A stretch of DNA of 12,780 nucleotides from DATLAN01 sp035527455 (GCA_035527455.1 DATLAN010000599.1:1-12780), one strand, 5' to 3'. Shown: positions 6,422 to 12,780, counted from the stretch's first letter. The notes: generated by a model not told the origin, from the sequence alone. Program-made: numbers and translations.

Positions 6422-7963
6422 ATGAATCGAAAGATGACCACGCGACGTGATTTCCTGAAGACCGCGGCCCTGGGCGCCTCGTCGTTGGCGGTGCCGGCCG
6501 TGGTCGGTCTTTCCGCCCGAGGCGCGCAGGCCGGTCGCCGCAAGCCGAACCTGTTGTTCCTCTGGACCGACGAGCAACGGGCCGACACCATGGCGGCCTA
6601 CGGCAATCAAATAATCCAGACGCCGAACTTGAACAAGCTGGCCGCCGAGAGCATAGTTTTCGAGCGGGCCTACGTGAGCCAGCCAGTCTGCACGCCGAAC
6701 CGATCCGCCGTGATGACGGGCCTCTGGCCGCACGCCAGCGGCTGCACGCAGAACAACATTCCGCTGCGGGAAGAGACGCCCTGTCTGCCCGAGTTGCTCG
6801 CCGATCCCGATTACCGCACGGCCTACATGGGCAAGTGGCACCTGGGCGACGAGATTTTCGCCCAGCACGGGTTTCAGGAGTGGGTGTCGATGGAATACTA
6901 CGACGCCTATTACGGCAAGGACCGCGACCGGAGCAAGAAGCCCGACTACCACGATTTTCTCCTGGAGCTGGGTTACCGGCCCGACGCCGGAGGAAAGCAG
7001 TTTTCGCGCGGTTTCGCGGCCCGGCGTCCGATCGAGCACTGCAAGCCGAAGTTTCTGGAGAGCAGGGCGTGCGATTTTTTGCGGCGGAATCAGGCCGATC
7101 CGTTCGTCTTGTACGTCAACTTCCTCGAGCCGCACATGCCCTTCTTCGGACCGCTCGACGATCTGCACCGCCCGGAGGACGTCATTCTGCCGGCCAACTT
7201 CCGTGATCCCTTGGAGGAGAACGAGCCGCTACGATATCGGCTGCGGCAGGATGACGCCCGAGCCCGGTACGGCGACGAGCAGGGCATCCGCGCATTGATC
7301 GCCAGGTATTATGGGCTGGTCTCACAGGTCGATCGCAGCGTGGGCGCGATTCTGGCGACCCTGGACGACCTGGGGCTGGCCGATGAGACGATCGTCGTCT
7401 ACACCAGCGACCACGGCGACATGATGGGCAGCCACCACATGGTGGAGAAATGCGTCATGTACGAAGAGGCCGCCCGGATCCCCTGGCTGATGCGGATCCC
7501 GCAGATGGAAAAACCGGCGCGGATGTGCAAGGCGCCCGTCAGCCATATCGACATGGTCCCCACGCTCCTGGATCTGCTCGGTTGCCCGCGCCGTGAAGAA
7601 CTCCCCGGGCAAAGCCTGGTCCCGCTGATCCAAGGCGGCGTCGTGGCCGAGGACCACGTCTACATGCAGTGGAACCCCGGCCAGGGCGCCCTGAGCCGCG
7701 GGCCGAACGCCCTGCGGATGGCGTCGGCCGAAGAGATCGACCGGGTCGCCCAAGAGCACACGCGGACGGTCATCGCGCCGGACGGCTGGAAACTCTGCTT
7801 AAGCGACCTGGACAAGTGCCAGTTGTTCCACCTCGCCGAAGATCCCGGCGAAACCACGAACCTCTTCGATTCCCCCCGGCACGCCGACGTCATCGGCCGG
7901 CTGAGCGAGCGGATCCACCGCTGGCAGGACGCGGTGGATGACGACGTGAGGATTCGAGTGTAG
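6422..7963 (+). CDS. Tat-exported type I sulfatase
   Basis: A 513-residue arylsulfatase-family enzyme that would hydrolyse sulfate esters, probably on a polysaccharide or sugar outside the cytoplasm. A Tat signal is present (TTRRDFLKTAALGASSLAVPAVVGLSARGAQA, 6-37). The formylglycine motif is CTPNR with Cys90, Pro92 and Arg94, followed by SAVMTG. Other active-site parts are WTDEQ (Asp50), MGKWHLG (Lys138, His140), EPHMP (His238), TSDHGDMMG (Asp330, His331) and Lys343. All key residues are present and the length is normal. Activity needs Cys90 oxidised to formylglycine, usually by a formylglycine-generating enzyme encoded elsewhere. ATG 6434 is an alternative start that also keeps the Tat motif; neither start has a strong ribosome binding site. 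The TAG stop overlaps the next inverted repeat. Confidence 0.93.
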   Translation: MNRKMTTRRDFLKTAALGASSLAVPAVVGLSARGAQAGRRKPNLLFLWTDEQRADTMAAYGNQIIQTPNLNKLAAESIVFERAYVSQPVCTPNRSAVMTGLWPHASGCTQNNIPLREETPCLPELLADPDYRTAYMGKWHLGDEIFAQHGFQEWVSMEYYDAYYGKDRDRSKKPDYHDFLLELGYRPDAGGKQFSRGFAARRPIEHCKPKFLESRACDFLRRNQADPFVLYVNFLEPHMPFFGPLDDLHRPEDVILPANFRDPLEENEPLRYRLRQDDARARYGDEQGIRALIARYYGLVSQVDRSVGAILATLDDLGLADETIVVYTSDHGDMMGSHHMVEKCVMYEEAARIPWLMRIPQMEKPARMCKAPVSHIDMVPTLLDLLGCPRREELPGQSLVPLIQGGVVAEDHVYMQWNPGQGALSRGPNALRMASAEEIDRVAQEHTRTVIAPDGWKLCLSDLDKCQLFHLAEDPGETTNLFDSPRHADVIGRLSERIHRWQDAVDDDVRIRV

Positions 7964-8095
7964 GGTGCGTGGAGCAAGCCGTTGTCTGTGGGTGCGTTGC
8001 GCTGGACGGAAGTCCCCCATAGGAGACGTATTGTCAGTGGCAGTTGACGGCTTGCGGAACGCACCACTGCCATGCTTGCCGGCTCCACGCACCCT
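7962..8095. repeat. Imperfect inverted-repeat element overlapping the sulfatase stop codon
   Basis: AGGGTGCGTGGAGC (7962-7975) is complementary to 8082-8095. Further in, the arms match in patches, including CAAGC and GTG(G)GTGCGTT blocks, giving a long imperfect hairpin. The left arm begins inside the TAG stop (7961-7963) of the sulfatase gene. A mobile palindrome inserted at the gene end, or an old hairpin terminator, are both possible. Confidence 0.7.
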
Positions 8096-8238
8096 GCGCA
8101 TTGGATCGACCGAACATTGGCGAGAAAGGCAGGCCGCCTTCAACGCGGCTCGACAAAGCGCCGTCTCATGTTAGTATTGTACTGGGCAAACACGGTGCGG
8201 CCGCCAGCGTTTCCCCTTGCAGCGAAAGGCACGAAGCG

Positions 8239-9942
8239 ATGTCCGGCGAAAACGACTTGTCTGCGGGCACGGCAACCCAAGCGATCGGCCACCGGCGGAC
8301 GGTGACCGGCGTTGCGATCGGCGACTACCTGATCCAGCGGCTTCAGGACTACGGCGTCCGCGACGTGTTCGGCATCCCCGGCGACTACGTGCTGGGATTC
8401 TACACGCGGCTGGAGAAGAGTCCCGTCAACACGATCGGATGCACGCGCGAGGATTGCGCCGGATTCGCCGCCGACGCGTACGCGCGGATCACCGGCATCG
8501 GGGCCGTGTGCATCACGTATTGCGTCGGGGGCTTGAGCCTCTGCAATTCGATCGCCGGGGCCTACGCCGAGAAGTCGCCGGTGGTGGTGATCAGCGGCTC
8601 GCCCGGACTGCGCGAACGGTTCAACAACCCGCTGCTGCACCACAAGGTGAAGGACTTCCACACGCAGTTCGAGGTCTTCCGCCGGCTGTGTTCGGCGGCC
8701 GCCCACCTGGAAGACCCGACGACGGCCTTCCGCGAGATCGACCGCGTGCTCGGCGCGGTGGTCCGTTACCGGCGTCCCGGCTACCTCGAGCTGCCCCGCG
8801 ACATGGTGGACGTCGTGCCGGAAGGTTCCTACACGTCGACCTCGACCGGGCCGATCAGCGACGCCGACTCGCTGGCCGAAGCCGTGGCCGAGGCCGCCCG
8901 ACGCATCTCCGAAAGCCGCCGGCCGGTGATCCTCGCCGGCGTGGAGATCCACCGCTTCGGCCTGCAGGACCGGCTGTTGAAGCTGGCCGAAGGCGCCGGC
9001 ATCCCCATCACGACCACCATGCTGGGCAAGAGCGTGATCGGCGAGACCCATCCGTTGTTCGCCGGCGTGTACGAAGGGGCCATGGGAAGCGAGGAGGTGA
9101 CCGAGCTGGTCGAGCGGAGCGACTGCGTGATCCTGCTCGGCGCATTCATGACCGACATCAACCTGGGCATCTACACGGCCAACCTCGACCCGGCCCGGTG
9201 CATCTACGCCACCAGCGAATCGCTGCAGATCAGCCATCACCATTACCACGACGTGCTGCTGGAGGATTTCATCGACGGGCTGGTGCTGGGCGGGTTGAAG
9301 GCGCCCGAGCAGACGCTGCGCTCGCGGTCGGTTCCCGACGGCGCGGGTTTTCAAGTCCGCCCGAACAATCCGATCACCATCCGGCGGCTGATCGCGCGGT
9401 TGAACCAGTCGCTGGACGAGACGACCGTGGTGATCGCCGACGTGGGCGACGCGCTGTTCGCCTCGATCGACCTGGAGATCCGCCGCCAGACCGAGTTCCT
9501 CAGTCCGGCCTATTACGCGTCGATGGGTTTCGCCGTGCCGGCGGCCCTGGGGGTGAACATCGCCCGGGGCGATCTGCGGCCGGTCGTGCTGGTCGGCGAC
9601 GGGGCGTTCCAGATGACCGGTATGGAACTCTCGACGATCGTCCGCCACCGTTTCCATCCGATCGTCATCGTGCTGGACAACAAGGGCTACGGCACCGAAC
9701 GGCTGTTGCACCCCGGGCAGCACGAGTTCAACGACGTGCATCCCTGGCAGTACCACAAGCTGCCGGAAGTGCTCGGCGGCGGCACCGGCTACGAAGTCCG
9801 CACCGAAGGCGAATTCGACCGGGCACTCCGCACCGCCTGGGACGACACCACCGCGATGAGCCTGATCCAGGTTCACCTTCCCCAGGACGATTGCAGCAAG
9901 GCACTGGAGCGCCTGGCGCGGAAGCTCGGCCCCCGGGTTTGA
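8239..9942 (+). CDS. ThDP-dependent 2-keto acid decarboxylase (pyruvate/indolepyruvate decarboxylase-like)
   Basis: A 567-residue thiamine diphosphate enzyme expected to convert a 2-keto acid to an aldehyde plus CO2 in the cytosol. Three domains are visible: Pyr (about 24-195), central (about 205-350) and PP (about 375-550). All marker residues of the pyruvate decarboxylase group are present: Asp49 in FGIPGDY, the ThDP-activating Glu71 in CTRED, the histidine pair His134-His135 in NNPLLHHKV, the cofactor motif from GDGAFQMTG (453) to Asn481, and Glu487 in GYGTER. The HH pair and GDY argue for a decarboxylase and against acetolactate synthase. Pyruvate, indolepyruvate or branched-chain keto acids are possible substrates. 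An in-frame start 65 codons upstream translates intergenic sequence; ATG 8239 was chosen because family homology begins soon after it. The ribosome binding site is weak. The TGA stop lies in the palindrome TTTGACGTCAAA that opens the REP region. Confidence 0.9.
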   Translation: MSGENDLSAGTATQAIGHRRTVTGVAIGDYLIQRLQDYGVRDVFGIPGDYVLGFYTRLEKSPVNTIGCTREDCAGFAADAYARITGIGAVCITYCVGGLSLCNSIAGAYAEKSPVVVISGSPGLRERFNNPLLHHKVKDFHTQFEVFRRLCSAAAHLEDPTTAFREIDRVLGAVVRYRRPGYLELPRDMVDVVPEGSYTSTSTGPISDADSLAEAVAEAARRISESRRPVILAGVEIHRFGLQDRLLKLAEGAGIPITTTMLGKSVIGETHPLFAGVYEGAMGSEEVTELVERSDCVILLGAFMTDINLGIYTANLDPARCIYATSESLQISHHHYHDVLLEDFIDGLVLGGLKAPEQTLRSRSVPDGAGFQVRPNNPITIRRLIARLNQSLDETTVVIADVGDALFASIDLEIRRQTEFLSPAYYASMGFAVPAALGVNIARGDLRPVVLVGDGAFQMTGMELSTIVRHRFHPIVIVLDNKGYGTERLLHPGQHEFNDVHPWQYHKLPEVLGGGTGYEVRTEGEFDRALRTAWDDTTAMSLIQVHLPQDDCSKALERLARKLGPRV

Positions 9943-10053
9943 CGTCAAAGTAGGTTATGCTTCAGCATAACACCTTTCTTCTTGAGTCTTCCTGGATCCT
10001 TTCGAAGCCGATTACGGATCGATATGCTGAAGCATAACTGAAGCATAACCTAC
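9940..10053. repeat. REP/BIME-like pair, left of the RAYT gene
   Basis: On the plus strand GTAG (9950-9953) directly precedes the hairpin GTTATGC-TTCA-GCATAAC (9954-9971). On the minus strand GTAG (complement of 10050-10053) precedes the same GTTATGCTTCAG core, partly duplicated (10023-10049). The two face each other as in a BIME. The core block 9964-10038 (75 bp) recurs right of the RAYT gene. The unit opens with TGACGTCAAAGTAG (9940-9953), whose TGA is the stop of the decarboxylase gene, and ends just before the RAYT stop. Confidence 0.88.
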
Positions 10054-10083
10054 ATCTACGTCGGGATCTACGTCAGTCAGTAT

Positions 10084-10647
10084 TCATTCCAACAGACCTT
10101 CGTCCAGACTGCCGAAGTCCGGGGGAGGTTGATCCAGGCAGCCCCAATTCTCCGGATAATGGCCTCTTGCTGCAAACCGATGAAAGGAAGACCACGCCCA
10201 GTGTTTTGGACACCGCACCCAGCCGTGCTTGACGGGATTGTAGTGAATGTAGTCTGCGTGATTGTGCAGATCCTCTTCGTCGCGAATGGTGTGTTCGAAG
10301 AAACGCGGTTGCCAGATGCCCCGACGCCTTTGGTGTCGATATCCGTCGCTGACCGGTTGTTCCCCGCCGCCCGCTTCCAGCCACCGAGAGGTGAACTTGG
10401 CCTTGATAGCCTTCCAGCGGTTCGGGTAGTCATCATCCCCTTCGGGCAGCGTCCAAAGCGCGTGCAAATGGTCGGGCATCAGCACGATGGCCAGCGTCTC
10501 GAAGGGCGCTTGTTCACGTTGCTCTCGCATGACTTGCCCCAGCAGCGTACGAGCCTGCCCGCTCTGAAAGAGCGGGGCGCGCCCCGCCGACACCACAGTA
10601 AAGAAATACGTCCCCCCGCGCACGAAATACCGTCGGAAATCCGGCAT
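10084..10647 (-). CDS. REP-associated tyrosine transposase (RAYT, Y1 HUH family)
   Basis: A 187-residue Y1_Tnp/IS200-like HUH endonuclease. The metal-binding HUH motif is MPDHLHALW (His60, His62). The likely catalytic tyrosine is Tyr133 in HADYIHYNPVKHGW (Tyr136 is next best). GIWQPRFFEHTIRDEEDL (110-127) and the N-terminal RRYFVRGGTYFFTVVS are also typical of RAYTs. Family members cut single-stranded REP hairpins and are thought to spread them. All key residues are present, length is normal for the family, and no frameshift is seen. The start at 10647 was chosen because family homology begins there; upstream in-frame codons translate the REP repeats (10690-10827). It is flanked on both sides by GTAG-headed hairpins, its probable DNA substrates. 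No strong ribosome binding site is visible. Confidence 0.93.
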   Translation of the reverse strand: MPDFRRYFVRGGTYFFTVVSAGRAPLFQSGQARTLLGQVMREQREQAPFETLAIVLMPDHLHALWTLPEGDDDYPNRWKAIKAKFTSRWLEAGGGEQPVSDGYRHQRRRGIWQPRFFEHTIRDEEDLHNHADYIHYNPVKHGWVRCPKHWAWSSFHRFAARGHYPENWGCLDQPPPDFGSLDEGLLE

Positions 10648-10682
10648 CTCAGGTTCTCGCTCGGGATGACCGGCTTCGATCG

Positions 10683-10812
10683 TTCTGAAGCATAACCTGC
10701 ATCTGCCCCAGCAGCATAACACCTTTCTTCTTCGAAGGCGGCTATGGATCGATATGCTGAAGCATAACCTACATCTACTGAAGCATAACCCATGTCCTAG
10801 AGCATAACCTGC
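10683..10812. repeat. REP-like hairpin cluster, right (5' side) of the RAYT gene
   Basis: Several copies of the core CTGAAGCATAAC or its variants lie here (10684-10695, 10758-10768, 10778-10789, 10800-10808). One has GTAG at the correct side on the minus strand (complement of 10769-10772). Block 10713-10768 (56 bp) matches left block 9964-10038 but lacks about 19 internal nucleotides after ACCTTTCTTCTT. Others carry GCAG in place of GTAG and look decayed. The cluster lies between the RAYT start and the end of the small membrane protein gene. Confidence 0.85.
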
Positions 10813-10820
10813 GAGCTGCT

Positions 10821-11030
10821 CTACCAAAGCTCTTTCCTACAAAGAAGAACGATTCGAACCACGACCCATCCGGGCACGATCACCAGCATCCAGTAGAGCG
10901 GGAGGTCAAGGTAGAGGAGCGCGGCCATCAAAATGCCCCACCCCAGCGGATCGAATACCATTCGATTCACCGGGAATCGCCCGCCGCTGAAAGGCGGAAA
11001 GGACGGTCTCGATTTCCGCTTGTCCGACAT
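10821..11030 (-). CDS. Small hypothetical membrane protein
   Basis: A 69-residue protein not assigned to a family. The N-terminus is basic and proline-rich (MSDKRKSRPSFPPFSGGRFP). Two hydrophobic stretches follow: about 29-41 (LGWGILMAALLYL) and 45-63 (PLYWMLVIVPGWVVVRIVL), probably two short transmembrane helices, with a charged CRKELW tail. GGAG lies 9 nt upstream of the ATG on the minus strand, which supports a real gene. It lies between REP-like repeats beside the RAYT gene, on the same strand, so it may be a passenger of that region or a bystander. Function unknown. Confidence 0.62.
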   Translation of the reverse strand: MSDKRKSRPSFPPFSGGRFPVNRMVFDPLGWGILMAALLYLDLPLYWMLVIVPGWVVVRIVLLCRKELW

Positions 11031-11133
11031 AACGAGTTCTCCGTCGGCAAGAACGATCCGTCGAGTAGATCATGCTTCAGTATAACATACTCGCAGGATA
11101 CTTCCATACGTTGTTCGATGCTATATGCTGTTC

Positions 11134-11147
11134 TGACGTCAAAGTAG
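11134..11147. repeat. TGACGTCAAAGTAG, second copy of a 14-bp direct repeat
   Basis: Identical in sequence and orientation to 9940-9953. The two copies bound the RAYT gene, both REP clusters and the small membrane protein gene (about 1.2 kb). Here the GTAG end is not followed by the GTTATGC hairpin but by a different palindrome. Confidence 0.85.
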
Positions 11148-11154
11148 CCATCTC

Positions 11155-11278
11155 GCTTAGCCGGGACTATTCATAAGCCGTTTGTAGTGACCGCATTCAT
11201 GCGGTCTTCTCGCAATCCGGCCAAATTGGACCCGATAAATCGGGTCACTACGAACCCTTGTGAATCATCCCGCTTAGC
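11155..11278. repeat. Imperfect inverted repeat (about 124 bp) holding two perfect small hairpins
   Basis: Outer arms GCTTAGCCGGGACTATTCAT... (from 11155) and the complement of ...TGAATCATCCCGCTTAGC (to 11278) match imperfectly, and the inner 9 bp GTAGTGACC (11184-11192) match 11243-11251 exactly. Between them are two hairpins: GACCGCAT-TC-ATGCGGTC (11189-11206) and GACCCGAT-AA-ATCGGGTC (11229-11246). These share the plan GACC(G/C)... with 8-bp stems but differ in stem sequence. No coding content was seen. Confidence 0.85.
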
Positions 11279-11321
11279 ACCTGCGACGGGACAACGTGTC
11301 ACGGTGGTTGTCACGAGGCAA

Positions 11322-11365
11322 GAAAAACGGGCGCCGCGGGCGGTCTCCTTCCGCCCGGGGCGCCC
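11322..11365 (-). terminator. Intrinsic terminator of the Gfo/Idh/MocA gene
   Basis: Read on the minus strand, a 15-bp GC-only stem with one mismatch (arms at 11351-11365 and 11329-11343, 7-nt loop AAGGAGA) is followed by GTTTTTCT. It starts about 58 bp after the minus-strand stop codon at 11423. This is a classic rho-independent terminator. Confidence 0.88.
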
Positions 11366-11422
11366 TTCGTCGCGACGAACGATCGGCGGGCTGCAAGGGG
11401 GGGCGTGCTGCCCGCGCGATGA

Positions 11423-12604
11423 TCACTTCACTTCGTCCAGGCTGACCGGCCGGCGCTCTTGGGCCGAAAGCAACGAGGCTTCCAATACGCGCTGCGTCTG
11501 ATAGGCGTCCTCGAAGTCGGGGATCGGTACCGTGGGCTCCTCGCCCGCGAGGACCTTGAGGATGTCGAAGGCTTGGTTGGTGAACCCGTGTTCGTAGCCG
11601 ATGATGTGGGCGTCGGGCCACCAGTTGGCCACGTAGGGATGGTCGCCGCCGTGGGTACACATGATCGTGGTCCAGCCTTGCACGGCCCGCGGCCGCGTGG
11701 CGTCGTAGTACTCCAGCTCGTTCATCCGCTCGAAGTCGAATTTCAACGCGCCCTTCGTGCCGTTGATCTCGAAGGTGTTGCGGTTCTGGTTTCCGGTGGC
11801 CTGCCGGGCGGCCTCGAAGCTGGCCACCGCGCCGCCGGAGAATCGGGCCAGGAACAGCACCGTGTCGTCGACCGTCACGTCGCCCTGGCCCGCTGCCGCC
11901 TCGCCGCCGTCGGTGATCCCGCCGCCGGCCGTTCCGCCGGCCAAGGTCCGCCGCTTGATGAATGTCTCGGCAATCGCGCCGGCGATCTCGGTGATCTCCT
12001 GTCCCGTGACGAACCGGGTCATGTCGATGATGTGGGCGTTGAGATCCCCGTGGGCGCCCGATCCGGCCAGACTCTTGTCGAACCGCCAGACCAGGGGGAT
12101 CGACTCGTCGGCCCAATCCTGCAGATAGGTCGCCCGAACGTGCCGGATCTCGCCCAGCTTGCCGTCTCGAACCAGTTGGTGGGCCAGCGCCGCGGCCGGG
12201 CAGCGGCGATAGTTGAACCAGACGAAGGTCTTGATGCCGGCCGCCTTCGCCGTTTCGGCCATTTCACGGGCGTCGCTGAGCGTGCCGGCGATCGGCTTTT
12301 CGCAGGCGACCGGTTTCCCGGCGGCAATGGCGGCCTTCGCCGGCGGCGCGTGCATGAAGTTCGGCGTCACCACGTCGACCAGGTCGATCTCCGGAGACCG
12401 CACCAGGGCTTCCCAGTCGGTGGAGGCATTCTGCCAGCCCCAGTTGTCGGCGAATGCCTGGGGGTTTTCTTCTTTCTGACCGAAGACCGTGTGCATCACC
12501 GGCCGAAGCGGCGGTCGGAAGAACTTGGCGACCTGGCCCCATGCGTTGGAGTGCGAACGTCCCATGAAGCCCTGGCCAATCAGGGCCACGTTAATCGTTG
12601 ACAT
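11423..12604 (-). CDS. Gfo/Idh/MocA-family oxidoreductase
   Basis: A 393-residue NAD(P)-dependent oxidoreductase acting on a sugar, inositol or sugar acid; no signal peptide, so cytosolic. The N-terminal Rossmann fold has GQGFMGRSHS (Gly10, Gly12, Gly15). DVVTPNFMHAPPAKAAIAAGKPVACEKP brings the EKP motif with Lys103. The C-terminal domain has SGAHGDLNAHIIDMTRF with Asp187 and His191, matching the Lys-Asp-His set of inositol-dehydrogenase-like members. A glycine-rich insertion (about 223-240, TAGGGITDGGEAAAGQGD) sits before VDDTVLFLARFSGG. AAGGAG lies 7 nt upstream of the ATG, a strong ribosome binding site. The gene is monocistronic within the window, converges on the RAYT region, and ends in an intrinsic terminator. 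The exact substrate cannot be read from sequence. Confidence 0.93.
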   Translation of the reverse strand: MSTINVALIGQGFMGRSHSNAWGQVAKFFRPPLRPVMHTVFGQKEENPQAFADNWGWQNASTDWEALVRSPEIDLVDVVTPNFMHAPPAKAAIAAGKPVACEKPIAGTLSDAREMAETAKAAGIKTFVWFNYRRCPAAALAHQLVRDGKLGEIRHVRATYLQDWADESIPLVWRFDKSLAGSGAHGDLNAHIIDMTRFVTGQEITEIAGAIAETFIKRRTLAGGTAGGGITDGGEAAAGQGDVTVDDTVLFLARFSGGAVASFEAARQATGNQNRNTFEINGTKGALKFDFERMNELEYYDATRPRAVQGWTTIMCTHGGDHPYVANWWPDAHIIGYEHGFTNQAFDILKVLAGEEPTVPIPDFEDAYQTQRVLEASLLSAQERRPVSLDEVK

Positions 12605-12780
12605 AATGAACTCCTTGAAGACCTCTGTTTCTCCACGTTTCCTCGCGCACCGCTACTACGCCCGGCGGTTATAGACCGATTCGTTTCCGCTTGCAAGGGC
12701 CCGGTGGAAGAAGTGAGTGGAGAAGTGGTTAGTGGTTAGATCCTTGCGTCACATACTTCTGCGCACGGCGGGCGCGTGGT
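12605..12780. other. Upstream region of the Gfo/Idh/MocA gene, cut by window edge
   Basis: It holds the minus-strand ribosome binding site (complement of 12612-12617) and a short tandem AGTGGTT x2 (12724-12737) preceded by related AGTGAGTGG text. No gene is seen in 176 bp. Confidence 0.5.

Larger units (their letters stand above)
11031..11422. other. 392-bp gene-free stretch with repeats and a terminator
   Basis: This stretch lies between the 5' end of the small membrane protein gene and the 3' end of the Gfo/Idh/MocA gene, both on the minus strand. It holds a degenerate REP-like piece (ATGCTTCAGTATAAC, 11072-11086, with TATGCTGTTC at about 11124), the 14-bp repeat TGACGTCAAAGTAG (11134-11147), a nested inverted repeat (11155-11278) and an intrinsic terminator (11322-11365). 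No gene is supported. Confidence 0.75.

Noticed and set aside
8150..8177. Possible promoter before the decarboxylase gene (TCGACA, 16 bp, TAGTAT)
   Set aside because: A weak match with no supporting feature.
8044..8238. Upstream start for the keto-acid decarboxylase
   Set aside because: The added 65 residues translate the inverted repeat after the sulfatase; family similarity begins only after ATG 8239.
8140..9948. 602-codon antisense open frame over the decarboxylase gene
   Set aside because: The sense strand carries every catalytic motif; the antisense product is rich in H, R, G and A with no domain.
10648..10827. Longer N-terminus for the RAYT protein
   Set aside because: The extra 60 residues translate REP hairpins (repeats of RCRLCF) and lack family similarity.
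11459..12601. 380-codon plus-strand open frame over the Gfo/Idh/MocA gene
   Set aside because: It is a shadow of the minus-strand gene, which has a strong ribosome binding site, family motifs and a terminator.
12724..12739. AGTGGTT direct repeat near the right edge
   Set aside because: Only two units are visible before unrelated sequence; too short to call an array.

Overview
The window looks like chromosomal DNA from a GC-rich planctomycete, probably of the Pirellulales type. That rests on gene content: Tat-exported sulfatase and enolase-superfamily proteins, a secreted ThuA-domain protein, a Gfo/Idh/MocA oxidoreductase, and many dispersed palindromic intergenic repeats. It is an inference from family knowledge, not a database result.

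Layout. Positions 3-98 hold the last codons of an IS30-type transposase, with the element entering from the left. A secreted NlpC/P60-like cysteine hydrolase follows on the minus strand (144-773). A 740-bp gene-free stretch comes next, with two short tandem repeats: an 11-bp unit at 971-1014 and a 7-bp unit at about 1314-1395. Then come six plus-strand genes: aldo/keto reductase (1514-2554), phosphoserine aminotransferase serC (2850-3947), a Tat-exported enolase/mandelate racemase-like enzyme only 3 bp after serC (3951-5195), a secreted ThuA-domain protein (5346-6215), a Tat-exported sulfatase (6422-7963) and a ThDP-dependent 2-keto acid decarboxylase related to pyruvate/indolepyruvate decarboxylase (8239-9942). 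Next is a REP/RAYT mobile module: a minus-strand Y1 HUH transposase (10084-10647) flanked on both sides by GTAG-headed hairpins. A small membrane protein gene (10821-11030, minus) lies beside it. The right end has a nested palindrome (11155-11278), an intrinsic terminator (about 11322-11365) and the minus-strand Gfo/Idh/MocA gene it ends (11423-12604).

How the genes fit. The exported sulfatase, exported enolase-fold enzyme, ThuA protein, aldo/keto reductase and Gfo/Idh/MocA oxidoreductase resemble the sulfated-polysaccharide and sugar-acid catabolic sets common in planctomycetes. SerC and the keto-acid decarboxylase belong to central amino-acid and keto-acid metabolism. No substrate can be assigned from sequence alone.

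The most notable structure is between the genes. Almost every gene junction from 2555 to 11423 carries a long inverted repeat, of at least five different sequence families. The exception is the tight serC/enolase junction. The best candidate for a biological system is the RAYT gene with its cognate REP hairpins, because gene and substrate sit together. The window shows no CRISPR array, tRNA or rRNA gene, phage genes or recognisable defence system.
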